The position numbers were made by a program, and so were the translations under genes. The notes beneath the pieces are model-generated. The model had not been told where the DNA came from. It was given only the letters and a program-made list of their open reading frames with translations, and searched no databases. Positions 36,496 to 46,167 of a stretch of 59,642 bases of DNA are shown piece by piece. This DNA is from Paenibacillus roseus. GTDB taxonomy: Bacteria > Bacillota > Bacilli > Paenibacillales > Paenibacillaceae. Location of the stretch: NCBI RefSeq assembly GCF_016424485.1, contig NZ_JAELUP010000077.1, positions 1 through 59,642 on the forward strand. Reading direction: 5' to 3'. Each line of letters begins with the position of its first letter. Positions within the stretch are counted from its first letter, which is position 1.

Positions 36496-37704
36496 ATGTG
36501 GAAGCTGTTTATCGCCGACGACGAACCGAAAATACGAAGGGGGCTAGCGAAGGCGCTCCCGTGGCGGGAACTGGATATCGAGATTGTCGGCGAAGCCGAA
36601 GACGGAAAACAAGCGCTGGATATGATCAAGGAGTTGCAGCCGGATATAATATTCGTGGATATCAACATGCCTTTCATGAATGGGCTTGACATGATAGAGA
36701 GAATAAACGAGTCACTAAGGCAGTGCGTGGTAATTGTAATTTCTGGCCACGACGAGTTCTCGTATGCGCAGCAGGCCGTAAAGTTGAAAGTTTTCGATTA
36801 CATGCTGAAGCCAGTCGTGAAGAACAAGCTGGAGGAAGTTGTCGCCAGAGCAATCAAGTCGTTGGAGGCGATAAAGCAGGATGCGGAGCGGGACAAGTGG
36901 GTGGATCGTCAGCTCAAGAACAATTCTGTAATGATCCGCGACAATTTTCTGATGAAATGGTTTGACGGGTTGCTGGATGAGGAAGACATATGGACAAATC
37001 TTGAGTTCTTCCAGCTACCATTGAAATCGTCTGTCAGCATGCTTGCTATCAAGATGATGCCAAGTTTGGATACGGGCTCTTCGCATCGCCTTTGGGATCG
37101 GGATCTGCTGGAGTTCGCCACCCAGAATGTGACTGAAGATGTCGTCCGATCGGAAGTACCATCATTCGTCTTCCGCGATATGAAAGGCCATATTGTGTTC
37201 GTGGTTGAAGGGGGAGACGAAGTGGAACTGGAGGAGCTTGGAGCCCAAATTCGTCATAAGCTAGAGACGATTCTCGAAAAAACGGCGATGATCGAATTAT
37301 GCGTGGTACACGACTATCCTCATGGCATACCGGCGTCCTACCGTAGACTGGTATCGGGGTTGAAAGTGAAAGGCAGCTTGTCCCCTATCGTCGTCCTGGC
37401 CAAAAAATTTATTGATCGGGAGTTCCACCGATCGGAGCTGTCGCTTGGTGATGTAGCAGATGGCGTTCAGGTCAGCCCGACGTACTTGAGCAAACAGCTC
37501 AAGCGTGAGTTGGGGCTGTCGTTCATCGATTACTTGACGGAGGTTCGGATTAAGAAGGCGACTCTGTTAATGAACGATCCGACGATCAAAGTGTACGAGA
37601 TTGCAGAGTCGGTTGGATACAGAAGCCAACACTATTTCTCCAACGCCTTCAAGAAAATTACCGGTGTTCCGCCGCTTGTGTACCGGAAAGGACAACGTTC
37701 ATGA
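36496..37704 (+). CDS. AraC-type response regulator
   Basis: The protein has 402 residues with GGGGGA before ATG. The receiver has D8, D9, phospho-acceptor D55 (IIFVDINMPFMNG) and K in DYMLKPV. A middle dimerisation region follows, then the C-terminal AraC double HTH (LSLGDVADGVQVSPTYLSKQLKRELGLSFIDYLTEVRIKKATLLM ... VGYRSQHYFSNAFKKITGVPP). It is partner of the preceding YesM-type kinase and the likely activator of the importer operon and perhaps of the GH43 gene. It overlaps the next gene by ATGA. Confidence 0.93.
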   Translation: MWKLFIADDEPKIRRGLAKALPWRELDIEIVGEAEDGKQALDMIKELQPDIIFVDINMPFMNGLDMIERINESLRQCVVIVISGHDEFSYAQQAVKLKVFDYMLKPVVKNKLEEVVARAIKSLEAIKQDAERDKWVDRQLKNNSVMIRDNFLMKWFDGLLDEEDIWTNLEFFQLPLKSSVSMLAIKMMPSLDTGSSHRLWDRDLLEFATQNVTEDVVRSEVPSFVFRDMKGHIVFVVEGGDEVELEELGAQIRHKLETILEKTAMIELCVVHDYPHGIPASYRRLVSGLKVKGSLSPIVVLAKKFIDREFHRSELSLGDVADGVQVSPTYLSKQLKRELGLSFIDYLTEVRIKKATLLMNDPTIKVYEIAESVGYRSQHYFSNAFKKITGVPPLVYRKGQRS

Positions 37705-39587
37705 GACGGCGGATCTGGATATACGGTGCTGTGTTGGCGGTCCTGCTGGCTAGCGTCATGCTGATATGGCGCCTGATCCCGGCCGAGAATAGCGCCTCTG
37801 CCCGCAACGATATTCGTTATTTGATCGGCGTCTCGCAGCCTAATCTGTCCGAGCCATGGCGAGTGGCTATGAATGAGGAAATTCGTGAGGAAGTGCGGCA
37901 CCGCGACGATGTGCGCGTGATCTTCACGGACGCCGCCCAGAGCAGTGAGCAGCAGGCGGACGATGTGAAGCGGCTGCTCGACTTGGGCATCGATCTGCTC
38001 ATTGTTTCTCTGGACGATCCGGTGGCATTGACCCCGACGATTAGCGATGCGTACCGCAACATTCCCGTTATCGTGATGGGGCGGGACGTAAGCGATTATA
38101 ATTATACGCTGTCCATCGGAATGGATAATGAGATGATCGGGAAGAAAGCGGGAGAATTTGCTCTGGAAACGCTCGGTTCAGCCGGGGGAAAGGTCATTGA
38201 GGTGCAGGGGTTGGAAGGCTCGCCTAGCGTGGAGGAGCGCAGCAGAGGCTTCCACGAAGCGCTGGAGAAGAGGCCTGACATCCAGATTGTCAAGACGTTG
38301 TACGGCGACTGGCAGCGGGATAAGGCAGAGGATTTGCTGACGGAGTGGCTGGAACGAAATGGTGATGTCGATCTGATATTCGCGCATAATGAAGCGATGG
38401 CGATTGGCGCTTGCCGCGCAGTGAGTCGCGCCGGATTGAACAATGTTGACATCATCGGAATTGACGGCGCCAATACGGAGAACGGCAGCGTCAAGCTGAT
38501 CACGGACAATCGTATGACAGGGCTCTTCACAAGTCCGTCTGGCGGTAAGGAAGCGCTCAATTATGCGATCGACATTCTGAATAAAGAGAAGGGAATCCCC
38601 AAGAAAGTGATCTTGCGCAGCCAGAAGATTACTGACGATTCGCGTCTGGACACAGACAGCGCCAGCACCGCAAGTGTCGGAAGCGGCACGAGAAAACGAG
38701 ATCCGAATAAACCAATTGTGATGGGCTTCGCTCAGGTCGGAGCAGAGAGCAATTTTCGGCTGGCCAACACGAGGTCGGTCATCACTGCCGCCAAAGAAGC
38801 AGGCATCGAGCTTATCATTGAGAACGCTGAACAATCGCAAAAGAAACAGATCGAGATCATCCGCCGATTTATCGAGCAGAAAGTAGATGTCATCGCTTTC
38901 TCGCCGAAGACGGAGACTGGCTGGGAGGAGATATTGCAAGAAGCGAAGGACGCGGGGATACCGGTAATTTTGTCCGATCGGGAAGTGAACGTAAGCGACG
39001 ACACGTTGTGGACCGCCTATATTGGCTCGGATATGGTCGATGAGGGCAGGAGAGCCGCGCGTTGGATGACCGAGCAACTGACCGAAAAAGATCATTATCG
39101 TATTGTGGAATTGCAAGGAACGGAGAAATCCGCTCCTGCGGTTGGCCGCAAAAAAGGGTTTGAAGAAATCATCCGGCAATATAATCGATTCGAGATCATG
39201 GAATCTTATTATGCCGATTATACCTTTGAACAGGGAAAACAGAAGATGGGAGACGCGCTGCGCAAATACGGCAAACAGATTGACGTCGTATATGCGCATA
39301 ATGACGATATGGCGCTAGGCGCTATTAAAGCGATTGAAGAATACGGGCTCTCTCCCGGGAAAGATATAATCGTCATCTCGATCGATGCGACGCGCCCTGC
39401 GTTTCAGGCGTTGGTGACAGGAAAACTGAATGTGGCTGTCGAATGCAATCCGCTGCTTGGCCCCCAATTGATGAAAGCGGTGAAAGATTTAATGGAAGGG
39501 AAGGAACTGCCGATGAAGATCATTACAGCTGAAGGTCTCTTCACGCAGGAAACAGCCAAGCAAGAGCTTCAATACCGTGAATTTTGA
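37701..39587 (+). CDS. Membrane-anchored tandem double sugar-binding protein
   Basis: The protein has 628 residues. A short N-terminal membrane helix (WIYGAVLAVLLASVMLIWRLI, no lipobox) is followed by two complete periplasmic-binding-protein folds. The first (about 35-325) starts YLIGVSQPNLSEPWRVAMNEE. The second (about 340-628) is YtfQ-like (VMGFAQVGAESNFRLANT, YAHNDDMALGAIKAIEE, VECNPLLGPQLMKAVKDL), close to the importer's own lipoprotein. Its overlap with the response regulator gene places it in the signalling part of the operon. A ligand-sensing accessory protein for the kinase is more likely than a transport subunit. Confidence 0.85.
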   Translation: MRRRIWIYGAVLAVLLASVMLIWRLIPAENSASARNDIRYLIGVSQPNLSEPWRVAMNEEIREEVRHRDDVRVIFTDAAQSSEQQADDVKRLLDLGIDLLIVSLDDPVALTPTISDAYRNIPVIVMGRDVSDYNYTLSIGMDNEMIGKKAGEFALETLGSAGGKVIEVQGLEGSPSVEERSRGFHEALEKRPDIQIVKTLYGDWQRDKAEDLLTEWLERNGDVDLIFAHNEAMAIGACRAVSRAGLNNVDIIGIDGANTENGSVKLITDNRMTGLFTSPSGGKEALNYAIDILNKEKGIPKKVILRSQKITDDSRLDTDSASTASVGSGTRKRDPNKPIVMGFAQVGAESNFRLANTRSVITAAKEAGIELIIENAEQSQKKQIEIIRRFIEQKVDVIAFSPKTETGWEEILQEAKDAGIPVILSDREVNVSDDTLWTAYIGSDMVDEGRRAARWMTEQLTEKDHYRIVELQGTEKSAPAVGRKKGFEEIIRQYNRFEIMESYYADYTFEQGKQKMGDALRKYGKQIDVVYAHNDDMALGAIKAIEEYGLSPGKDIIVISIDATRPAFQALVTGKLNVAVECNPLLGPQLMKAVKDLMEGKELPMKIITAEGLFTQETAKQELQYREF

Positions 39588-39730
39588 ACGGGAATGACGC
39601 AAAGCTCACAAACTGCGAAAACTTAGAATAACGGAATAATGTATGAAATATCCGATTTTTCTAAAGATTGTTTCAGCTACGGTCATGTAAATTAAGCTCA
39701 TGAAGACGAACTCGGTTAGGGGGTAGTTTT

Positions 39731-41467
39731 GTGAGCTTTTCTCGTATGTTCTATTCCTTGTCTACTCGGATCAAATTGGTGTCCGCATTTGTTGTCGTGC
39801 TGTTCATCATGGCTTCGGTTAGTATGGGGCAATACATCTTCTTTTCGGGGTACGTGCAGGATTATAACCTTATGCTGGACGGTATCTCGGAGGCCAATGC
39901 CGTTAACGGGCTATTGAAGTCGGATCTGGATATGGAAATCAACAAGATCGTAACCGGAAAAACCGAATTTGCGGCAGGCAAGCAATACGAAATTCTTCAG
40001 ACGATGGATCAACACGTGCAGGACTTGCTGGCTCGTGAATCTGATGCCGATACGAGGCAATCCGTTCAGACGGTAACAGGCACTTTGGAATCGCTGCGAG
40101 AGAGGATCGACAAACTCGGGGAACGACTGGATTCGGGCGCGAGTACGGAACAACTGGAAGCTGATTATGAGTATATTACGATCATTACTTCCACAGTCGA
40201 GGAAGGCGTTCAGGATTTGATCCGCCAGAAGCTGATTGCTAGCGAGCGGCTTAAATCGCAAATTACAGACGGATTTAATAGGAACCTGAAGCTCATCGGG
40301 GGGCAGTTTGTCCTTGTCATCGGCTTATCGGCATGGTTTGCCTGGGTGTTCTCCGGAACGATAGCAAGGCCGCTCCGTCAGTTAAGCCGCAGTGCGGTGG
40401 AGCTCATGAACGGTAATCTGTCCGCAGAGCGTGTCGCTGTCAAACGCCGCGATGAAATCGGCCTATTGTGCGAAGCCTTTAACGGGATGTTCGATCAAAT
40501 CGCTGCGATGATTGAACAGATCAGAGAGGCGAACGGTGCGGCATTGGCTTCTTCGGAGAGCATCCTGCAAAGCGTACGCGAGAATCGCCGTGTCGGCGAA
40601 GTGATCTCGGAGTCCACCTTATCGATCTGTGAATCGCTTGGCATCCAGAGCCAACGGATTGAAGCTTCATCCGGCGAGTTCGATGGATTGTTCAACTCGT
40701 TCAGGCAGATCGTCGATCATGCCCGGAACATTGATGAACATGCCGAGCGTTCGTTATCGCTCTCCAACCGGGGTACAGATACGATCAAAGAATTCTCTGA
40801 GCATTTCCACCAATTGACAGACACCGTCGGGCAAGCGGATCAGGAGACTGCGCAAATGGAAGCTTTGATCGACGAGATGGCCGGTTTGCTTCAAATGATC
40901 AGGAATATCGCCTCTCAGACGAATATTCTCTCGATCAATGCTTCGATAGAAGCCACGCATGAGACGCGTACAGGACAAACCTTTGTTGTGATTGCCGGAA
41001 GAATCAAGCAGCTTGCGAATCAAACCTCCCAGCTGGCTGCCGATGCCGATGAGAAGATGGGGACTGTTCGTCGGCAAATCGGGAATATGAACAAGATGAT
41101 GCAACGCGGCATGGCACAGCTGAATGAAGGTGGGAGCAAGGCGGCGGATACACAGGAGGCGTTCGAAGCGATTCGCGATGTCAATGCTGTCGTTCGGGAC
41201 AAAATCGGCTCGATAACCGTTGATTTGAAGAAGGCAGGCGAACGAATGGACAAGCTGCTTCAAATGATATCCGATGTGGAAGATCGCGCCGGCGCCATTC
41301 AACAGGACGTGAACAACATCGCCGCGATGGGAGAAGAGCAACTCGCCGCGCTGGAAGAAGTGGCGGCTTCGTCGGATGTGTTGACGGATCGCATGCACGA
41401 TATGAACGGTATGGTATCACGCTACTATGGAAGCAATGGCGACCAACAAGCGCAAGATTTAGAATGA
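39731..41467 (+). CDS. MCP-like chemoreceptor with degenerate signalling tip
   Basis: The protein has 578 residues from a GTG behind TTAGGGGG. TM1 (about 14-38), an extracytoplasmic four-helix-bundle-type sensor (about 40-175), TM2 (about 188-208), HAMP (TIARPLRQLSRSAVELMNGNLSAE), then the long coiled-coil signalling domain. At the hairpin tip, IASQTNILSINASIEA is kept, but the next residues THETRTGQTF replace the usual ARAGEAGRGF that contacts CheA/CheW. Either the receptor couples to an unusual partner or it signals otherwise. It lies at the end of the sugar operon; a taxis or sensing role toward the same sugar is inferred. Confidence 0.8.
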   Translation: MSFSRMFYSLSTRIKLVSAFVVVLFIMASVSMGQYIFFSGYVQDYNLMLDGISEANAVNGLLKSDLDMEINKIVTGKTEFAAGKQYEILQTMDQHVQDLLARESDADTRQSVQTVTGTLESLRERIDKLGERLDSGASTEQLEADYEYITIITSTVEEGVQDLIRQKLIASERLKSQITDGFNRNLKLIGGQFVLVIGLSAWFAWVFSGTIARPLRQLSRSAVELMNGNLSAERVAVKRRDEIGLLCEAFNGMFDQIAAMIEQIREANGAALASSESILQSVRENRRVGEVISESTLSICESLGIQSQRIEASSGEFDGLFNSFRQIVDHARNIDEHAERSLSLSNRGTDTIKEFSEHFHQLTDTVGQADQETAQMEALIDEMAGLLQMIRNIASQTNILSINASIEATHETRTGQTFVVIAGRIKQLANQTSQLAADADEKMGTVRRQIGNMNKMMQRGMAQLNEGGSKAADTQEAFEAIRDVNAVVRDKIGSITVDLKKAGERMDKLLQMISDVEDRAGAIQQDVNNIAAMGEEQLAALEEVAASSDVLTDRMHDMNGMVSRYYGSNGDQQAQDLE

Positions 41468-41520
41468 GCGGTTTATTATAAAAAAAAACGCTTTTTTCTA
41501 AATTCAATTAAAAAGCCAAA

Positions 41521-41557
41521 TGATATACTAGGCAGAGTATTAGGGAAAGCGCTATCA
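41521..41557 (+). promoter_or_regulatory. Extended -10 promoter with cre site before the GH43 gene
   Basis: TGATATACT (41521-41529) is an extended -10. About 15 bp further, GGAAAGCGCTATCA (41544-41557) matches the CcpA cre consensus TGAAAGCGCTTTCA at 12 of 14 positions. A cre just downstream of the start point acts as a roadblock in glucose-rich conditions, so carbon catabolite repression of the GH43 gene is expected. Confidence 0.7.
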
Positions 41558-41589
41558 ATCAGTCAACAAATGAAACGGAGGAAGAGGAA

Positions 41590-44500
41590 GTGCTTAACAA
41601 GATGATGATGAAGAAACTGCTTGCGCTATTCATGGCGGCACTACTATTGGTTAGTGGAATAATACCTGCAGCGGCATTTGCGGATGCGAATCCTTCAGGA
41701 GATGCCCATGGGCTTCGAGGCGATTACTATATCAGCCAAGGGGACAACAAGTTCTACGAAAAAAAGAGTACGGAAGTGGACAGCAATATTGATTTTTCGA
41801 ACGATCCGTTCGAACAGATAATGAATGAACGTACAGGACAAAGCGATAACGTAGCCGTGCGTTGGCAAGGAAGAATCGAAGTGCCTGCCGATGGCGATTA
41901 TACCTTCTATATGATCGGCGATAATGGCTTCCGCCTATGGATTGATAATGAACTTGTTATTGATTTTTGGTTAGACAACTGGAACGAGGAACAGACTACC
42001 AAGCCTATCAAGCTTGAAGCAGGTAAGAAATACAACTTTAAAGTCGAGTATTATGAAAAAGATGGGGGACAAAACTTGTACTTGCGTTGGTCTCGCCCTG
42101 GATTGGAGAAGTCAATAGTGCCTGCTAGCGCCTTCTATCAACCAGAAATGTTCTATACGATAGCGGAATTGGACGAACTTATCTCGCAGGCTAAGGATCT
42201 TCTTGAACTGACAGGAAGCGGACCGGATCAATTTCCGCTGAACGCGGCGGCGGAGCTGAACGGATTCGTGAGCACGGCTAGCGAGACCGCCCGCAAAGAA
42301 GGCGTGTCCTCGGACGAAGTCAAGCAAGCGTATCTCGGATTGGTGCAAGCCGTCAAAAATTATAAAAGGGTGGGACCGATCAATAAACTCAAGGTTCACT
42401 ATAAGCTTGATGAAACAACCGGGTGGATCGCGAGCAACAGCGTGCCAACAGACCCGCGTTATGATGGAGAGCTTAAGGATGGCGTCGAGTGGACGACAGG
42501 CGTTCATGGCGGTGCTTTGGCGTTCGGAGGCGCGGGCGGACATATTAAGATGCCCAACGGAATATTGAGCGATGTAGACGATTTCACCATCTCGTTGTGG
42601 GTGAATTTGAATGAGAAGAAGCCATGGGAAACGATCTTTACGTTTGCTGCCGGCACTCAGAAATATATGATTCTGTCGCCACATGGCACCCCTTGGGGCA
42701 ACCCTGTCGGCGTAACCCTGGTTTTGAACGACGGCAGAGGAGAGCAACGGATTTCAACAGGAGCAGGGACAGTGTTTCCAAGCGGAAGCTGGCAGCATTT
42801 CGCCTTTACCCTCTCAGGCGGAGTAGGCACAATATATTTGAATGGACAGCCAATCGTAACAAAGAACGATTTCACGATTACGCCTAGAGATCTCGGCGTT
42901 ACAACCGATAACTTTATCGGCAAGTCTGTCTTTCCTGATCCTTCCCTGGAAGGGAAGCTGGACGATTTCCGCATTTACACCAAAGCGCTGACAGCCGGGG
43001 AAATCGAATCAATGGTAAATGGCGTGCAAGAAAGGTTGGTTAACTTGGATAAAGAAGCGCTGGATTTGGGGGATATCTCCAAGGTTACCAGCGACCTTGT
43101 ATTGCCACGCAAAGGCGCGAATGGCTCCAGCATTACCTGGACATCCAGCCAGCCGGGCATTATTGCAACTGACGGAAAGGTCGTTCTTCCCGTAGGAAAC
43201 GAAGAGACCGTTACCTTGACTGCCACTCTTGAACTAAACGGCTATACGGCAGTGAGAGAATTTACAGCGAAAGTGCCGGCTTTTACAGATGAGTTGCAAG
43301 TCGAACTCGATCTTGCGGAACTGCATCTGGTGAAGATGGTCGAGAAGGATTTGATCTTGCCGACAAGCGGCAAACACAATACCCAGATCAGTTGGGTGTC
43401 CAGTGCGCCTTCCGTTGTCGGGGAGGACGGCACTGTGCATCGTCCGGCAAAAGGAAAAGGGAACAAGACGGTAACCTTGACCGCAACGGTGAAGAAAGGA
43501 AATGCTACGAAGAGTAAAACATTTAACTTGCTCGTCATGGAGGAATATGTCGCTTATGTAATGTCTCACTTTAAAGATGGCGACCAAGGAGAAAACTTCT
43601 ATTTGAGCTACAGCTTCGATGGCTTGCATTGGGTTGAGCTTAACAACGGTCAGATCGTCCTGCGAGCGACGCAGGGGACGAAACGGATTCGCGACCCTTA
43701 CTTGTACCGCAAGCAGGATGGAAAGTTTATCCTGGCATCCACGCAAGGCTGGAGCACAGACAGTTTGTATGTGTGGGACACGGACGATTTGGCAAACTAT
43801 AAAAACGAACGATTGCTCAAGGTAAACAATATCGAAGTAGCTTGGGCTCCAGAAATTGCGTATGACCCTGTTCAAGACAACTATGTCCTCTACTGGTCTC
43901 ACGGAACGATATACAGCAACACGACGAAAGATTTCCTTACGGTCTCAGGCAAGAGCAGCTTTTTCAATCCAGGCTATTCGGTCATTGATGCGAGCATTGT
44001 GGAGTGGGAAGGCACTTACTATATGTTCTATAAGGATGAGCGGGGAGACAATAGCGACAACACGCCGTACAAAGCCCTTAATGTAGCCACTTCAAAAACA
44101 TTGCAGCCAGGCAGCTTTGAGGTAGCGAGCGATGATTATATTACGGATCATCTGGTGGAAGGGCCATTCGTTATCAAATCCTTTACAGAGAACAAATGGT
44201 ATATGTACTATGATTACTTTATGCGCGGCGGCATTTTTGGCGTATCCTATACCAATGATCTGGCGAGCAATAATTGGACGAAAATGGTGGACACCGAATT
44301 CAAATTGCCGAACAAAGTGCGCCATGCTTCTGCTAGCGGAGTAACGCAGGCTGAAATAGACAATCTTCTTGAGAAGATGGGGCCATCCAGCAGAACCATC
44401 ATTCGAGCAGGCAGCAAACAAACCGTTACAGTGGCAACAGGCGTCGAATTCGATCAAGCAAATCTGCCGGCGACCGCCGAGGTTATGCTCAATGACGGCT

Positions 44501-45933
44501 ATCTCGCGCAAGTGCCCGTAACATGGGAAAAAGGTAGTTATAGACCTGAAGAGGGAACCTATACATTAACTGGTACGATTGCTGGCAGCGACAAAATACG
44601 GAACCCAAGCAACATTAAGTCCGAGCTTACGGTTAACGTTGTTACTCCAGTTAAAGTGAACCAGATTATTGTAAAATCAACGGATGGAGCGACGGAAATC
44701 AAAGCGAAGCGCGGCTCGCTGCAGCTTCTGGCTGAGGTTCTTCCTGATAACGCTACGAACAAAAATGTGGTATGGACCGTAGAGAACGGAACTGGAAAGG
44801 CGAATATCAGCGAAACGGGTCTGTTGACTGCAGAAGCCGATGGAATGGTAGTCGTTCGGGCAACGGCAACGGACGAGTCCGGTATAGTAGGGAGCTTGTC
44901 CGTTACAATTAAGGGCCAGTCATCAGCTTACTACCCTAGCAATGGTTCTGGCGCTGTTTCAAGTGATCCGGTTGAATCAACGGACGGCGAACTGACATTG
45001 CCGTCAGGAAGAGCAGGCAAATTAAGCCTATCGGACGTTGTTACAATTTCAATTCCAGCCAATGCGAATGACGAGTCGCTTACATTGTCAATCAATAAGT
45101 GGCAGGGAACGAAGGATCTTCCGGATAATGCCAATCTAGTTAGCTCAATTTATGAGATCAAGAACAGTTCTTCGAAGAAGTTTGACAAACCAGTCACTTT
45201 GACCATGGTTTACGATCAAGCAGGATTGAAGAGTGATCAGAAAGTAGCAATTTTCTCTTATGATGAAGCAAAGAAAGAATGGGTAGAAGTTGCAGGCGGT
45301 AAGGTCGATGGAAACCGTATTACAGTGGAGTTGGATGAATTGTCCGGTCTATATGCGGTAATGGCGCTAAATACGAATGATTCCCCGGCAACGACAGTCG
45401 AATTTGTCGATACGGCGAAGCATTGGGCGTCAGAGAGTATATCTAAAGCGATAAGCAAGGGTATTATTAAAGGATATGCGGATGGAACATTCAAGCCTGA
45501 GAAGAATGTGACGCGCGCGGAATTTATAACCATGCTTGTGAATGCGCTGAAGCTTCCGCAAGCAGCAAAAGATACAAAGTTCAAAGATACCGAGAATGAA
45601 TGGTCAGAACAAGCGATTGCTCAAGCTGTTCAAGCAGGAATCGTAAATGGCTATAAAGACGGTACTTTCCGCCCGAATGCGGAAATCGGACGAGCGGAGA
45701 TGGCGGTAATGATGGCTAATGCGCTGGGTCTTCATTTCGAATCTCAGGGTCAAACTAGTTTCGCAGATGATAAGTTCATTCCGCTCTGGGCTAAAGATGC
45801 CGTAGCTGGTTTGAAAGAAGATGGTATTATACAAGGCAAGGGATCGAATCAGTTCGATCCGACAAGTCGCACAACCAGAGCAGAAGCAGTAGTCATTATC
45901 GTGAGAATGCTTGCTAATAAGGGCGAGGAATAA
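41590..45933 (+). CDS. SLH-anchored GH43 glycoside hydrolase with PA14 and LamG modules
   Basis: The protein has 1447 residues from a GTG 8 bp after GGAGGAAGAGG. Domain order: signal peptide (LLALFMAALLLVSGIIPAAAFA), PA14 (about 38-185), helical linker, LamG/concanavalin-like (about 268-475), two atypical bacterial Ig units (to about 650), GH43 five-blade propeller (about 650-930), Ig and Big_2-like units, a ZU5-like segment, and three SLH domains (about 1255-1445). GH43 catalytic residues are visible: D702 (base, RIRDPYLY), D800 (VIDAS), E857 (acid, VEGPF). GH43 enzymes remove arabinofuranose, xylose or galactose residues. Cell-wall display beside a furanose importer suggests liberation of its substrate. 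Confidence 0.93.
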   Translation: MLNKMMMKKLLALFMAALLLVSGIIPAAAFADANPSGDAHGLRGDYYISQGDNKFYEKKSTEVDSNIDFSNDPFEQIMNERTGQSDNVAVRWQGRIEVPADGDYTFYMIGDNGFRLWIDNELVIDFWLDNWNEEQTTKPIKLEAGKKYNFKVEYYEKDGGQNLYLRWSRPGLEKSIVPASAFYQPEMFYTIAELDELISQAKDLLELTGSGPDQFPLNAAAELNGFVSTASETARKEGVSSDEVKQAYLGLVQAVKNYKRVGPINKLKVHYKLDETTGWIASNSVPTDPRYDGELKDGVEWTTGVHGGALAFGGAGGHIKMPNGILSDVDDFTISLWVNLNEKKPWETIFTFAAGTQKYMILSPHGTPWGNPVGVTLVLNDGRGEQRISTGAGTVFPSGSWQHFAFTLSGGVGTIYLNGQPIVTKNDFTITPRDLGVTTDNFIGKSVFPDPSLEGKLDDFRIYTKALTAGEIESMVNGVQERLVNLDKEALDLGDISKVTSDLVLPRKGANGSSITWTSSQPGIIATDGKVVLPVGNEETVTLTATLELNGYTAVREFTAKVPAFTDELQVELDLAELHLVKMVEKDLILPTSGKHNTQISWVSSAPSVVGEDGTVHRPAKGKGNKTVTLTATVKKGNATKSKTFNLLVMEEYVAYVMSHFKDGDQGENFYLSYSFDGLHWVELNNGQIVLRATQGTKRIRDPYLYRKQDGKFILASTQGWSTDSLYVWDTDDLANYKNERLLKVNNIEVAWAPEIAYDPVQDNYVLYWSHGTIYSNTTKDFLTVSGKSSFFNPGYSVIDASIVEWEGTYYMFYKDERGDNSDNTPYKALNVATSKTLQPGSFEVASDDYITDHLVEGPFVIKSFTENKWYMYYDYFMRGGIFGVSYTNDLASNNWTKMVDTEFKLPNKVRHASASGVTQAEIDNLLEKMGPSSRTIIRAGSKQTVTVATGVEFDQANLPATAEVMLNDGYLAQVPVTWEKGSYRPEEGTYTLTGTIAGSDKIRNPSNIKSELTVNVVTPVKVNQIIVKSTDGATEIKAKRGSLQLLAEVLPDNATNKNVVWTVENGTGKANISETGLLTAEADGMVVVRATATDESGIVGSLSVTIKGQSSAYYPSNGSGAVSSDPVESTDGELTLPSGRAGKLSLSDVVTISIPANANDESLTLSINKWQGTKDLPDNANLVSSIYEIKNSSSKKFDKPVTLTMVYDQAGLKSDQKVAIFSYDEAKKEWVEVAGGKVDGNRITVELDELSGLYAVMALNTNDSPATTVEFVDTAKHWASESISKAISKGIIKGYADGTFKPEKNVTRAEFITMLVNALKLPQAAKDTKFKDTENEWSEQAIAQAVQAGIVNGYKDGTFRPNAEIGRAEMAVMMANALGLHFESQGQTSFADDKFIPLWAKDAVAGLKEDGIIQGKGSNQFDPTSRTTRAEAVVIIVRMLANKGEE

Positions 45934-45946
45934 CACACTAACATGA

Positions 45947-45998
45947 GGGGCTGTCTCAAAAGGTCATCAATAAGACCTTAGAGATAGCCCTGTTTTTT
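45947..45998 (+). terminator. Terminator of the GH43 gene
   Basis: GGGGCTGTCTC pairs with GAGATAGCCC (one mismatch). The inner AAGGTC/GACCTT stem extends the hairpin. TGTTTTTTT follows. Confidence 0.85.
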
Positions 45999-46041
45999 TG
46001 GGCTCAAAATCAAAATCAGCGCTTGACGAAATAATCGAAGC

Positions 46042-46066
46042 CCTCTCTTGGATGAGAGGTTTTTTT
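46042..46066 (+). terminator. Second terminator before the GLUG gene
   Basis: CCTCTC (46042-46047), loop TTGGAT, GAGAGG (46054-46059), then T7. It is a short but clean hairpin, giving two tandem terminators in the 234-bp gap. Confidence 0.7.
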
Positions 46067-46167
46067 GTGTTTGTGGAATCTTTTAAGATTTCATTAAGAG
46101 TGTTATGCGCTTGCGATTGATATTATTGGTTGATAGATAGACGACATATGAGAAGGAAGTGCAAAAT

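Noticed and set aside
38178..39299. 373-codon minus-strand frame in the double binding-protein gene (and 33525-34541 opposite the importer lipoprotein)
   Set aside because: Both are complements of strongly supported genes and resemble each other only because the sense genes are homologous.
39588..39730. GACGCAAAGC in the gap before the MCP-like gene, as a possible second c-di-GMP aptamer
   Set aside because: No matching closing strand or hairpins of the class follow; the similarity stops after ten bases.
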